Source: CAYRGG01 sp964423745
GTDB lineage: Bacteria; Pseudomonadota; Gammaproteobacteria; Competibacterales; Competibacteraceae
Direction: 5' to 3'
DNA length: 64,000 nucleotides
Assembly (NCBI GenBank): GCA_964423745.1
Contig: CAYRGG010000009.1
Span: 36,042-100,041 of the forward strand
Positions 1 to 8,436 of the stretch are shown in pieces. The notes under the pieces were generated by a model that had not been told where the DNA came from, did no database searches, and saw nothing but the letters and a program-made list of their open reading frames with translations. Within the stretch, counting starts at the first letter, position 1. Each line of letters opens with the position of its first letter. Made by a program: the position numbers and the translations under genes.

Positions 1-114
1 CTAAAATTACTGGATGGAAAAAAAACGAGCTATATAAGTTAGCCCTTACGATAAATCATGGGAATGAATCACAAACCTATTACGATAACGAGTAAAGTTT
101 TCGTATCGTGTTAA

Positions 115-120
115 TATTAT
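115..120 (+). promoter_or_regulatory. Probable -10 element of rnpB promoter
   Basis: TATTAT lies seven bases before the first G of the P1 stem of RNase P RNA, the usual distance for a sigma-70 -10 element. No good -35 hexamer is visible at 16-18 bp upstream, so this rests on position and the -10 alone. Confidence 0.4.
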
Positions 121-126
121 AACTAT

Positions 127-477
127 TGGGAGTCGGCTGAGCAGTCGCTGCATTAATAATCAATGCAGAGGAAAGTCCGGGCTCCGCAGGACAGGGTGCC
201 AGGTAACGCCTGGGGGGTAAAAGCCTACGGAAAGTGCCACAGAAAATATACCGCCTAAGTCCAACAGGACTGGTAAGGGTGAAATGGTGCGGTAAGAGCG
301 CACCGCGCTCTTGGTAACAAGAGTGGCAAGGTAAACCCCACCTGGAGCAAGACCAAATAGGGGAGCGCTACGTGTGGTCCGCACAGCTCCCGGGTAGGTC
401 GCTACAGACGCGTGGTGACATGCGCCGCAGATGAATGACTGCTCTCGACAGAACCCGGCTTACAGGCCGACTCCCAA
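127..477 (+). ncRNA. rnpB: RNase P RNA (bacterial class A)
   Basis: This is the catalytic RNA of ribonuclease P, which removes the 5' leader from precursor tRNAs. The ends form a perfect P1 helix: TTGGGAGTCGGC at 127-138 pairs with GCCGACTCCCAA at 466-477. Inside are the conserved GAGGAAAGTCCGGGCTCC segment near 168-185 and the matching ACAGAA...GGCTTACAGGCC segment near 448-468. About 350 nt is the usual length for a gammaproteobacterial RNA. The gene sits just upstream of mraZ, an arrangement known from pseudomonads and relatives. A small antisense open frame over it is a shadow. Confidence 0.97.
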
Positions 478-821
478 TTTTTAAGGTCGTACTTGTCGTC
501 ACCTATTATTTATAGTGGGCGCTTTTTTGTCTGTAGTTTAAGAAACTGGCTACCCTCTATTAATCTTTTCCTTACATATTCTGCTACCCGCCTATTTTGT
601 TTTTTATTTGCACGAAAAACGCAAGCATCATGGATTGTTTCTCATAATAAATATAATTTTTTTATTATTTTTAATCTCTATGATTTAATGCGGCAAATTG
701 CTTGTTTCTTTTGAGATTCTCTCAAAACTTCTTCAAAAAATTATCAGTGATTTTTGCCTCTATACTGAAAAGTATATTTATTTCAATAGATTAAAATAGC
801 TGATTAAGTTTTGCCTATTTC
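478..821. other. AT-rich gap between rnpB and the mraZ promoter
   Basis: No gene is supported here. A 73-codon open frame at 493-714 has no ribosome binding site and encodes a low-complexity Phe/Leu/Tyr-rich product, as expected from AT-rich non-coding DNA. A weak hairpin near 499-517 followed by GGCGCTTTTTT could end rnpB transcription. Confidence 0.5.
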
Positions 822-850
822 TTGACTGGAAGAGTAAGACTACCTATAGT
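822..850 (+). promoter_or_regulatory. Sigma-70 promoter of mraZ / dcw cluster
   Basis: TTGACT (822-827), a 17-bp spacer and TATAGT (845-850) make a near-consensus sigma-70 promoter. Transcription would begin about base 857, immediately before the GTGGG repeats that MraZ is known to bind. It is the only strong promoter seen upstream of the cluster and probably drives mraZ, rsmH, ftsL, ftsI and beyond. Confidence 0.75.
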
Positions 851-860
851 GTGTAGAAAA

Positions 861-895
861 GTGGGGCAAAGTGGGGAATAAGGGAATATAGGTGT
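861..895 (+). promoter_or_regulatory. MraZ operator: GTGGG boxes in 10-bp phase
   Basis: Four blocks start every 10 bases: GTGGGGCAAA (861), GTGGGGAATA (871), AGGGAATATA (881) and GGTG (891). The first two are perfect MraZ boxes and the others are degenerate. MraZ is a ring-shaped regulator known to bind such helically phased GTGGG repeats and repress its own operon. Here the boxes lie downstream of the predicted start site, in the leader, so binding would block elongation or initial clearance. Confidence 0.75.
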
Positions 896-911
896 CACCA
901 GGGAGAAAAAT

Positions 912-1364
912 TTGTTTCGGGGCAAAACCGATTTATCTTTGGATAGCAAAGGTCGCATGGCTATGCCAGCCAAGTACCGCGACCGTTTGCGTGAAATCTG
1001 CGCCGGACAGTTAATAGTGACAATCGATCGTAGCTCTTGCTTGTTAGTTTATCCCCTACCTGTATGGGAAGAAGTTGAAGAAAAACTTATTCAACTTTCC
1101 AGTACCAATAAACAGGCGCGCAACTTAAAAAGATTTCTATTAGGACATGCTGAAGAGTGTGAGATGGATGGTCAAGGTCGCATTTTGATTTCAGCACCAT
1201 TAAGGGAGTTTGCATTTTTAGAGAAACACATCTCTTTAATTGGGCAAGGGCATCGATTTGAGCTTTGGGATAAAGAGCGTTTTGATCAAGCAACGGTTGA
1301 TTGGCGTAATGAAAAACCAAAAGACAGTGATCTTCCTGGTGATTTAGAGTCCTTTACGTTTTGA
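912..1364 (+). CDS. mraZ: Transcriptional regulator MraZ
   Basis: MraZ is the first gene of the division and cell wall cluster and a DNA-binding autorepressor of it. The 150-residue product has the two expected SpoVT/AbrB-like halves: an N-terminal FRGKTDLSLDSKGRMAMPAKYR and a second DGQGRILISAPLREFA near residues 86-101, each carrying the conserved D-x-x-GR core. The family normally begins MFRG, which fixes the start at the TTG codon at 912 with GGGAGA just upstream. A TTG start lowers expression, which fits a regulator. Its likely operator is at 861-895, in its own leader. The next gene, rsmH, follows after 21 bases. Confidence 0.95.
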   Translation: MFRGKTDLSLDSKGRMAMPAKYRDRLREICAGQLIVTIDRSSCLLVYPLPVWEEVEEKLIQLSSTNKQARNLKRFLLGHAEECEMDGQGRILISAPLREFAFLEKHISLIGQGHRFELWDKERFDQATVDWRNEKPKDSDLPGDLESFTF

Positions 1365-1385
1365 AAAACGAAAGGATTAGGTGCA

Positions 1386-2321
1386 ATGAATAAAAACGTT
1401 AAGCACCAAGCTGTATTACTCGAAGAAGTTATTAATGCATTAAATATCAAACCAACGGGTATTTATGTAGATGCTACATTTGGTTACGGTGGACATACAC
1501 GAGCAATTTTAGACACTCTTGATTGTGAAGGACGGTTGTTAGCGATAGATCGAGATCCCGACGTAGAGCATTATGCTCGATGTCAATTTAAAACGGATCC
1601 TCGTTTTATTTTTGCAAGAAATACGTTTAATTGCTTAAAGCATGTTTCCACCCAATACGGTTTTATGAAGCATATAGCAGGGATTTTAATGGATGTTGGA
1701 GTTTCTTCAGGGCAGCTCGATAACGCCGAACGTGGTTTTAGTTTTAAACAAGATGGTCCTCTAGATATGCGTATGGATCCAACTAGCGGAATGAGCGCAG
1801 CTGATTGGTTAGCTTCTGTCAGTGAGCGAACTCTTTTTCGAGTACTTAAAGAATTCGGCGAGGAGCGTTTTGCCCGGCGTATAGCTCGCGCTATTGTTGC
1901 GGCGCAACGCATAGCTCCCATTACCACTACAGGACGCCTTGCGCAGATTATTGCCGACGCAGTGCCTACCCGTGAGCCTCATAAACACCCAGCAACGCGA
2001 AGTTTTCAAGCCCTTCGCATCAAACTTAATAGTGAATTAACGCAACTGCAAGATGCCCTTGAGCAAGCCTTAGATGTACTGGCGCCCCATGGGCGTTTAG
2101 TGGTCATTAGTTTTCATTCTCTGGAAGATCGCTTAGTTAAACGGTTTATGCGAGAACAGGTGCAAGGCGGAGTTTGGCCGCCAAATTTGCCTATACCTGC
2201 GGACCGCTGCAATCCGACGCTGCGCATTATCGGCCGCCCCTTGCGACCAACGGCTGCTGAAATCCAGACTAATCCCCGCGCTCGCAGCGCCATTATGCGA
2301 GTAGCAGAGCGGCTGCCATGA
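1386..2321 (+). CDS. rsmH: 16S rRNA (cytosine(1402)-N(4))-methyltransferase
   Basis: RsmH (MraW) uses S-adenosylmethionine to methylate N4 of C1402 in the 16S rRNA decoding centre. The 311-residue length is typical. The opening HQAVLLEEVINAL, the SAM-binding YVDATFGYGGHTRAIL near residues 27-42, GILMDVGVSSGQLD near 99-112 and the C-terminal VVISFHSLEDRLVKRFM are family hallmarks. It starts with ATG after mraZ and overlaps ftsL by four bases (ATGA), so translation of ftsL is probably coupled to it. Confidence 0.97.
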   Translation: MNKNVKHQAVLLEEVINALNIKPTGIYVDATFGYGGHTRAILDTLDCEGRLLAIDRDPDVEHYARCQFKTDPRFIFARNTFNCLKHVSTQYGFMKHIAGILMDVGVSSGQLDNAERGFSFKQDGPLDMRMDPTSGMSAADWLASVSERTLFRVLKEFGEERFARRIARAIVAAQRIAPITTTGRLAQIIADAVPTREPHKHPATRSFQALRIKLNSELTQLQDALEQALDVLAPHGRLVVISFHSLEDRLVKRFMREQVQGGVWPPNLPIPADRCNPTLRIIGRPLRPTAAEIQTNPRARSAIMRVAERLP

Positions 2322-2587
2322 AGCAGGTAGATGTTAGGGTGACGGCATTACTCATTGCAGTGCTAGTGTCTGGTATTGGGGTTGTTTACACAAAGCATCA
2401 AAATCGTCATTTGTTTATTGAATTACAGGCGCTGCAGAAGGAGGAGGATAACTTGGCAATGGAGTGGGAATTATTGCAACTCGAGGAAAGTACTTTGGCG
2501 ACAGAGGCGGTGGTAGACGAACAGGCGCGTACCCAGCTAGACATGATTGGACCAGCCCCAAAAACCGTTATTTATGTGGTTCGTTGA
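2318..2587 (+). CDS. ftsL: Cell division protein FtsL
   Basis: FtsL is a small bitopic division protein that joins FtsB and FtsQ and helps activate FtsWI septal peptidoglycan synthesis. The 89-residue product has a short cytoplasmic stretch, one membrane segment (about residues 9-25, ALLIAVLVSGIGVVYT) and a periplasmic part rich in Glu, Leu and Gln that should form the coiled coil. Sequence conservation in FtsL is low, so the call rests on topology, size and place between rsmH and ftsI. It overlaps rsmH by four bases and ends two bases before the preferred ftsI start. Confidence 0.9.
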   Translation: MKQVDVRVTALLIAVLVSGIGVVYTKHQNRHLFIELQALQKEEDNLAMEWELLQLEESTLATEAVVDEQARTQLDMIGPAPKTVIYVVR

Positions 2588-2588
2588 A

Positions 2589-4316
2589 ATGATGGAAAAA
2601 CCTGCTGCATTGACGGGTACTCAGGGACGACGTTATTTCATATTGGGTCTATTGCTATTAGCGACATTAGGCATTGTTTGTCGAGCGAGTTATCTTCAAC
2701 TTATTCAAAAAGATTTTCTGCAAGCTCGCGGTGCCGAACGGCATCTGCGGGTAGTGCCGGTATCGGCCCATCGAGGTATGATACTCGATCGTCATGGAGA
2801 ACCCCTAGCCGTTAGTTCACCGGTAGATTCTGTTTGGGTTGATCCTAAAAGCCTGTTGCCCCATGCAAAGCATATAAACGCTTTGGCAAGTCTACTGGGA
2901 ATGAAAACGTCGGCTTTGCAAAACAAGTTACAACGCCGCAAAGTACGCCGATTTGTATACTTACGCCGCCACGTAAGCCCAGAATTGGCCCATCAAATCA
3001 AAGCAATGCAGCTGCAGGGCGTACATCTTCGGCGCGAACACCGGCGCTATTATCCTACCAGTGAGGTGAGTGCCCATTTGCTGGGTTTCACTAACATCGA
3101 CGATATAGGTCAAGAGGGGCTAGAACTTGTCTACAATGATCACTTACACGGTGTTCCAGGTAAAAAGCGAATAATTCAAGATCTTCGCGGTCGCAGCATC
3201 GAAGATATTGAAAGCCTTCAAATGCCAGAACCTGGCAAATCCCTAAGATTAACCATCGATCGACGTATTCAATATCTCGCCTATCGGGCACTCAAGGCTG
3301 CCTTTTTAAAACATAGAGCGAATAGTGCCTCGGCTATCGTTGTCGACGTTGCTAGCGGCGAAATTCTCGCGCTGGTCAATCAGCCTGCTGCCAATCCCAA
3401 TGATCGCAGCGATAGGAATGCTCAATTGCTACGTAACCGGGCTGTGACTGACCTCTATGAACCCGGCTCTACCCTCAAACCTTTCACCATTGCTATGGCA
3501 TTGGAGAGCAGTCTCTATCAACCGCATACGCCTATCGATACCCGACCTGGTTCTCTAAAAGTGGGTGGTAAGTTGGTCAAGGATATCCATGACTACGGTC
3601 TTATCAATGTATCCCAGGTGATCAGCAAATCTAGTAACGTAGGCACTAGTCTGATTGCCCTTTCTTTGCCAGCAGAATCCCTTTGGGATGTCTACCAAAA
3701 GTTGGGTTTTGGTAAGGTGTCGGGATTGGGTTTCCCTGGCGAACGAAGAGGTATATTACAGCACTCATCCTTCTGGAGTCTCATCGGTCATGCCAACCAT
3801 GCCTTTGGTTATGGTTTAGCGGTGACCACCCTTCAATTAGCTCAAGCCTATGCTGTCATAGCGGCAGACGGGGTGCGTCGCCCCTTGAGCATAGTGCATG
3901 ACGAATATTCTTTTACAGAAGATTTTCCGGTTTTCTCCTCAGCTACGGCCCGTAGCGTAAGAACCATGTTGGAGTTGGCGGTCACTCAGCAGGGCACCGG
4001 CTATCGGGCCGCGGTTCCGGGTTACCGGGTGGCTGGCAAGACAGGCACGGTTCGCAAAGTCAAAGACGGTCGTTACCTGAGTGGACGTTATCAATCTATT
4101 TTTGCCGGCATGGCGCCCGCTAGTCGTCCTCGCTTAGTGGTGGTGGTGATGATCGATGATCCAAGGCAAGGCGATTACTATGGCGGCAAGGTGGTGGCCC
4201 CCATCTTCAGCAATATTATGGCTGGCGCCTTACGGGTTCTTAATATAGCTCCGGATGCCTTGCCTATGGAATCAGCAACTTTAGCCAATGCTGCTGCTCA
4301 GGAAAATGAACCATGA
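2589..4316 (+). CDS. ftsI: Septal peptidoglycan transpeptidase FtsI (PBP3)
   Basis: FtsI cross-links septal peptidoglycan together with the glycosyltransferase FtsW. I chose the ATG at 2589 (575 residues), two bases after ftsL; an upstream in-frame ATG at 2547 lies inside ftsL and adds 14 residues before the expected cytoplasmic tail. One membrane segment (YFILGLLLLATLGIVC) is followed by the non-catalytic dimerisation region and the transpeptidase domain. The active-site motifs are EPGSTLKPF with catalytic Ser294, SKSSN and AGKTGT. The stop overlaps an ATG (ATGA) that opens the 201-nt frame found where murE normally sits. Confidence 0.96.
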   Translation: MMEKPAALTGTQGRRYFILGLLLLATLGIVCRASYLQLIQKDFLQARGAERHLRVVPVSAHRGMILDRHGEPLAVSSPVDSVWVDPKSLLPHAKHINALASLLGMKTSALQNKLQRRKVRRFVYLRRHVSPELAHQIKAMQLQGVHLRREHRRYYPTSEVSAHLLGFTNIDDIGQEGLELVYNDHLHGVPGKKRIIQDLRGRSIEDIESLQMPEPGKSLRLTIDRRIQYLAYRALKAAFLKHRANSASAIVVDVASGEILALVNQPAANPNDRSDRNAQLLRNRAVTDLYEPGSTLKPFTIAMALESSLYQPHTPIDTRPGSLKVGGKLVKDIHDYGLINVSQVISKSSNVGTSLIALSLPAESLWDVYQKLGFGKVSGLGFPGERRGILQHSSFWSLIGHANHAFGYGLAVTTLQLAQAYAVIAADGVRRPLSIVHDEYSFTEDFPVFSSATARSVRTMLELAVTQQGTGYRAAVPGYRVAGKTGTVRKVKDGRYLSGRYQSIFAGMAPASRPRLVVVVMIDDPRQGDYYGGKVVAPIFSNIMAGALRVLNIAPDALPMESATLANAAAQENEP

Positions 4317-4513
4317 CTTGCTGTAAAGACTTCATTGTTAGGACTTGTGTAGCTCGTTCCAGAGGATGCCGTAAATACTTTCCTGTAGGCTTGATGACGG
4401 CCTTACGGGCCGCCAACACCTCTTTCACGAGCTACTACGTAAGTCCTACTTTGGGTAAGTCCTACAGCGTAAAGAACTCCTTTATATTATTAGATGGGGT
4501 TGAGCAGTTGTGA
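4313..4513 (+). pseudogene. Open-frame scar in the murE position
   Basis: In most relatives murE, the ligase adding diaminopimelate to UDP-MurNAc-L-Ala-D-Glu, lies between ftsI and murF. Here the gap is only 193 nt. It carries one 66-codon open frame whose ATG overlaps the ftsI stop (ATGA) and whose TGA overlaps the murF start (GTGA), exactly the couplings expected of a real murE. The translated product has none of the Mur ligase motifs (no GTNGKT) and most of it is the palindromic repeat at 4339-4449. I infer that murE was lost or moved and that the frame survives as a scar that may still couple translation. It is unlikely to be a functional protein. Confidence 0.55.
4339..4449 (+). repeat. 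Palindromic dispersed repeat, family A, copy 1
   Basis: A roughly 111-bp element has imperfect terminal inverted repeats: TAGGACTTGTGTAGCTCGT at the left and the complement of ACGAGCTACTACGTAAGTCCTAC at the right. The interior matches, in reverse complement, the element at 40947-41061; for example both have GCTCGTTCCAGA, GCCGTAAA and GGCTTGAT-ACGGCC at the same spacing. It has no coding capacity for a transposase, so it resembles a REP/MITE-type element. A further GTAAGTCCTAC sits just beyond it at 4455-4465. Confidence 0.75.
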
Positions 4514-5886
4514 TCAGGATGCATCTAAGCGAGGCGGCAGTACTGCTGGCAGGTGAGCTGACTGGTGAAGATGTGTCTTTCTCAGGGGTAAGTACAGACA
4601 CGCGATCCTTAACCGCGGGCGAGCTTTTCATTGCCCTCCAAGGTCCCCATTTTGATGGCCATCATTTTGTGGCCAACGCCTGTGAGCAGGGCGCTGCGGG
4701 GGCCTTAGTCAGTCATTTTACAGAGGATGCATTACCTCAGGTTCAGGTGGCCGACACCCGTATTGCATTGGGGCGGTTAAGCGCCGCCTGGCAAAAACGT
4801 TTCTCAGGAACGGTGATTGCGCTTACCGGCAGTAACGGCAAAACTACGGTTAAGGAAATGATCCGCTCGGTGCTTGCTGTAAAGCATACTGTGTTGGCTA
4901 CCAAAGGCAACTTAAATAACGATATTGGCGTACCGCTTACTTTATCGCGACTAGGCGATGAGTCTTTTGCTGTTATTGAAATGGGCGCCAATCATCAGGG
5001 AGAAATCGCTTACCTATGCCAACTGGCGCAACCCGATGTGACGCTAATAACAAACGCGGGGCCAGCCCATTTGGAAGGTTTCGGCGGTTTAGATGGAGTT
5101 GCTAAAGGCAAAGGCGAGATATTTCAAGGCTTGGGGTCTCAGGGTACGGCCGTTGTTAATCGAGATGACGTTTATGCCGACTATTGGATCAATTTGATAG
5201 GTGAGCGTCGCTTCATTGACTTTGGGTTAAGTCAACCCGCTCAAGTACAAGGGCGTATCATCGATGCTTCCTGCAACCGTATCCAACTCACTTTCGAGAG
5301 CCAGTCAGTCACCTTTGAATTGCCCTTACCGGGTGAGCATAACGTACGCAATGCACTAGCGGCAGCGGCGGTGGGTTTAGCTGTCGGCATACCTTTAACG
5401 GATATTCAGCAGGGTCTTTTGAAAAGCAAAGCTGTGGGTGGACGTCTCCAGCGTTTTGCGGGCCAACAGGGTTGTACCGTTATTCACGATGCTTATAATG
5501 CGAACCCGTCTTCTCTAGCGGCTGCTCTTACTACAGTGGGGGCAGCAAACACCGCTAAATGGTTGGTATTAGGGGATATGGCAGAACTCGGTGCCCAGGC
5601 CAAGGCTTGTCATAGGGAAGCTGGAATACAGGCGAGAGAGGCAGGTTTTCAACGTTGTTATGGGCTTGGCCCCTTGAGCCGCCATGCTGTGACAGGTTTT
5701 GGTCAGGGCGGTGTCCATTGTGAGACCGTTGAGAATCTTATTGAGACATTGCGCGAGGCTGTGGCAAATGTTGCCAGTAAGCCGACGTTGCTAATCAAAG
5801 GTTCCCGCAGCATGCGCATGGAACAGGTAGTGGAGGCGTTGGTAGAAACCACCTCTCCGCTCGCTAATGTAGGGAGGAATATCTAG
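4510..5886 (+). CDS. murF: UDP-MurNAc-tripeptide--D-Ala-D-Ala ligase MurF
   Basis: MurF adds the dipeptide D-Ala-D-Ala to the UDP-MurNAc-tripeptide in the cytoplasm using ATP. The 458-residue product has the usual three domains: the N-terminal substrate-binding part (GVSTDTRSL...GELFIALQGP), the ATPase core with the P-loop ALTGSNGKTTVKEMI near residues 103-117 and EMGANHQGEIAYL, and the C-terminal HDAYNANPSS...GDMAELG region. The GTG start at 4510 overlaps the preceding frame's stop; an ATG at 4519 is the alternative. It ends one base into mraY (GTG at 5886). The tripeptide substrate needs MurE, whose gene is absent from this cluster. Confidence 0.96.
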   Translation: MIRMHLSEAAVLLAGELTGEDVSFSGVSTDTRSLTAGELFIALQGPHFDGHHFVANACEQGAAGALVSHFTEDALPQVQVADTRIALGRLSAAWQKRFSGTVIALTGSNGKTTVKEMIRSVLAVKHTVLATKGNLNNDIGVPLTLSRLGDESFAVIEMGANHQGEIAYLCQLAQPDVTLITNAGPAHLEGFGGLDGVAKGKGEIFQGLGSQGTAVVNRDDVYADYWINLIGERRFIDFGLSQPAQVQGRIIDASCNRIQLTFESQSVTFELPLPGEHNVRNALAAAAVGLAVGIPLTDIQQGLLKSKAVGGRLQRFAGQQGCTVIHDAYNANPSSLAAALTTVGAANTAKWLVLGDMAELGAQAKACHREAGIQAREAGFQRCYGLGPLSRHAVTGFGQGGVHCETVENLIETLREAVANVASKPTLLIKGSRSMRMEQVVEALVETTSPLANVGRNI

Positions 5887-6968
5887 TGCTGGTGTTGCTA
5901 GCGGAGTGGTTATCAGATTTCTACAGTGGTTTTAATGTCTTCCAATATTTAACTTTGCGGTCGATTTTGGGGGTGCTTACGGCGTTATTTTTATCTTTTT
6001 TTGTTGGCCCCCTGATGATTCGACGTTTGACCTTTTATCAGATTGGTCAATACGTGCGCGACGATGGCCCCAAAACGCATCTCGCCAAAGCGGGTACGCC
6101 CACCATGGGTGGGGCTCTTATCCTGGTGGCCATCGCTGTTTCCACTCTGCTGTGGGCCGATATTCGTAACCCCTATATCTGGATTGTCCTCGCGGTGACA
6201 CTCACCTTCGGCGTGATCGGTTGGGTGGATGACTACCGCAAGTTGGTGCTACGCAATGCCAAAGGGTTATCGGCACGCACCAAATATTTCTGGCAGTCTT
6301 GTGCCGGGTTAGGGGCTGCTCTACTGCTGTATGGGTTAGCTTATTCCCCCATGGAGCTGCAGCTTATTGTACCGTTTTTAAAAAACGTCGCCATCGATTT
6401 GGGACTTGGGTTTATTCCATTCACCTACTTTCTCATCGTGGGTTTTAGCAATGCCGTTAACTTGACCGATGGGTTGGATGGATTGGCTATTATGCCTGCG
6501 GTCATGGTAGGTGGCGCCATGGGGGTTTTCGTCTATATCACCGGTAATGTCAAGTTCTCCACTTACCTAGGATTGCCCTATGTGGCTGACGTAGGAGAAG
6601 TTGCCGTGGTTTGTGGCACCTTGGTTGGCGCAGGTCTCGGATTTTTATGGTTTAACGCCCATCCTGCGCAAGTGTTTATGGGCGACGTGGGGGCCCTTGC
6701 TCTCGGTGCAGCTTTAGGGGTTATCGCCGTCATTGCGCGCCAGGAAATTGTGTTGTTGATCATGGGTGGGGTTTTTGTAGTGGAAACAGCATCGGTCATG
6801 CTTCAGGTGGCTTCTTACAAACTGACCGGTCGGCGCATCTTTCGCATGGCGCCACTGCATCATCATTTTGAGTTAAAGGGGTGGCCGGAATCCTGGGTTG
6901 TAGTCCGTTTTTGGATTATTACGCTGATTTTAGTATTGGTCGGGTTTGCCAGCTTAAAGATTCGTTAA
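5886..6968 (+). CDS. mraY: Phospho-MurNAc-pentapeptide translocase MraY
   Basis: MraY makes lipid I by moving phospho-MurNAc-pentapeptide from UDP onto undecaprenyl phosphate at the inner membrane. The 360-residue, ten-helix protein shows the Mg-binding and catalytic motifs GWVDDYRK, NLTDGLDGLA, NAHPAQVFMGDVGAL and MAPLHHHFELKGWPE. The GTG start overlaps the final A of the murF stop codon, so the two are coupled. Confidence 0.97.
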   Translation: MLVLLAEWLSDFYSGFNVFQYLTLRSILGVLTALFLSFFVGPLMIRRLTFYQIGQYVRDDGPKTHLAKAGTPTMGGALILVAIAVSTLLWADIRNPYIWIVLAVTLTFGVIGWVDDYRKLVLRNAKGLSARTKYFWQSCAGLGAALLLYGLAYSPMELQLIVPFLKNVAIDLGLGFIPFTYFLIVGFSNAVNLTDGLDGLAIMPAVMVGGAMGVFVYITGNVKFSTYLGLPYVADVGEVAVVCGTLVGAGLGFLWFNAHPAQVFMGDVGALALGAALGVIAVIARQEIVLLIMGGVFVVETASVMLQVASYKLTGRRIFRMAPLHHHFELKGWPESWVVVRFWIITLILVLVGFASLKIR

Positions 6969-7101
6969 GAAGGTTTGATGAACAACTGTTATCTTTTTAT
7001 ATTTTTGATTAATTTAGCAAAAAACAAAAGCGATACCCATTGCTTAGGGTACGCCTTTGGGTGGCACAGTTCATTATTGTGCGGCTGCAGAGAGCAGTAA
7101 G

Positions 7102-8436
7102 ATGGATTTGCGCGGAACAACAGTGGTGGCTGGTTTAGGAAAGAGTGGTCTGTCCGCTGTGCGTGTATTGTTAGGATTAGGTAGCGAAATAGTCGTCGCC
7201 GACAGTCGCTCCGAGCCGCCAGGATTGGCTGCGCTGCAGCGGAATTTTCCAGATGTACGTTGCTATCTTGGCGAATTTCCTAAGTCGGTATTCACCCGAG
7301 CCACACAAATCGTGATAAGCCCTGGGATAGACCCACGAACCCCTGCCATTGCTGCTGCCCAAGCATCCGGGGTGCTTGTATGGAGCGATATCGAAGTGTT
7401 CGCCAGACTCGCTAAGGCCCCCATTGCAGCGATTACCGGTTCCAATGGCAAAAGCACTGTGACGACTCTGGTGGGATTGATGGCAGAGCGAGCCGGCCTT
7501 CGGGTAGCGGTGGGAGGAAACCTGGGAACCCCAGCCCTTGACTTGTTAGCACAGGCAGATACGGAGTTATATGTACTTGAAGTATCTAGTTTTCAATTGC
7601 AGACCACCTACAGTCTAAACGCTCATGTTGCCACCGTTCTCAATATCAGCCCCGATCACTTAGATCGCCATGGTAGTCTAGCCGCTTACCAACAAGCCAA
7701 ACAGCAGGTCTTCCACGGCGATGGTTGCATGGTTGTCAATGGCGATGATGCAGCCGTTATGGCTATGGTAAAACCGGGTCGCCGCGTGGTGCGTTTTACC
7801 TTAAGCGATCCTGAGCCTGGCGAGTTTGGCTTGCGTCGCCATGGCAACGAGACGTGGTTAGCCTATGGCGATGACTGCTGGTTTGCAGCAACAGCTCTTA
7901 AAACCCGCGGCGTTCATAATCTAGCCAATGCCCTTGCAAGCCTCAGCATGTGTTGTGCCTTGGGTTTGCAACGGCGTCCTATGCTAAGCGCCCTAAAGGA
8001 ATTCTCTGGTTTACCCCATCGTACACAACTGGTTATGGAGCGAGGAGGTATTCGTTGGTTTAATGATTCTAAAGGTACTAATGTGGGTGCCACGGTGGCA
8101 GCCATCAAAGGTTTACCGGGAAATTTGATCGTCATCGCGGGTGGTGATGGCAAAGGGCAAGACTTTGAACCCCTTGCTCCCGTGCTTGCTCAAAAAGCCC
8201 GAGCGCTAGTTTTGCTGGGCCGTGATGCTTGCCGTATTGCTGCAGCCATCGCGGGAGCGGTGCCCTGGTACCGGGCTCAGGACATGCGTCATGCCGTGGC
8301 GCTTGCTGCGCAGCTCGCGCGACCCGGTGATAGCGTATTGTTATCTCCCGCCTGCGCCAGCTTCGATATGTTCCGCAATTACGAAGAGCGTGGAACGGTG
8401 TTCGTGGAATCTGTTCGAGATCAAATCCTATGCTGA
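7102..8436 (+). CDS. murD: UDP-MurNAc-L-alanine--D-glutamate ligase MurD
   Basis: MurD adds D-glutamate to UDP-MurNAc-L-Ala. I chose the ATG at 7102 (444 residues), because MurD normally begins a few residues before the GLGKSGLS nucleotide motif; the frame stays open back to 7057 but those 15 residues do not look like the family. Visible motifs are VVAGLGKSGLSAVRVL, the P-loop ITGSNGKSTVT, NISPDHLDRHGS and FNDSKGTNVGAT. A 133-base gap from mraY is the longest inside the cluster apart from the murE scar and may hold an internal promoter. The end overlaps ftsW by seven bases. Confidence 0.95.
   Translation: MDLRGTTVVAGLGKSGLSAVRVLLGLGSEIVVADSRSEPPGLAALQRNFPDVRCYLGEFPKSVFTRATQIVISPGIDPRTPAIAAAQASGVLVWSDIEVFARLAKAPIAAITGSNGKSTVTTLVGLMAERAGLRVAVGGNLGTPALDLLAQADTELYVLEVSSFQLQTTYSLNAHVATVLNISPDHLDRHGSLAAYQQAKQQVFHGDGCMVVNGDDAAVMAMVKPGRRVVRFTLSDPEPGEFGLRRHGNETWLAYGDDCWFAATALKTRGVHNLANALASLSMCCALGLQRRPMLSALKEFSGLPHRTQLVMERGGIRWFNDSKGTNVGATVAAIKGLPGNLIVIAGGDGKGQDFEPLAPVLAQKARALVLLGRDACRIAAAIAGAVPWYRAQDMRHAVALAAQLARPGDSVLLSPACASFDMFRNYEERGTVFVESVRDQILC

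Noticed and set aside
493..714. 73-codon frame between rnpB and mraZ
   Set aside because: Low-complexity Phe/Tyr/Leu-rich product, no ribosome binding site, AT-rich DNA.
4313..4513. 66-codon frame as a real small protein gene
   Set aside because: Its sequence is mostly the palindromic repeat also found in non-coding DNA at 40947-41061; kept only as a scar.
6969..7101. Terminator between mraY and murD
   Set aside because: TACCC-GGGTA near 7034-7052 is a short stem without T-tract; more likely incidental.
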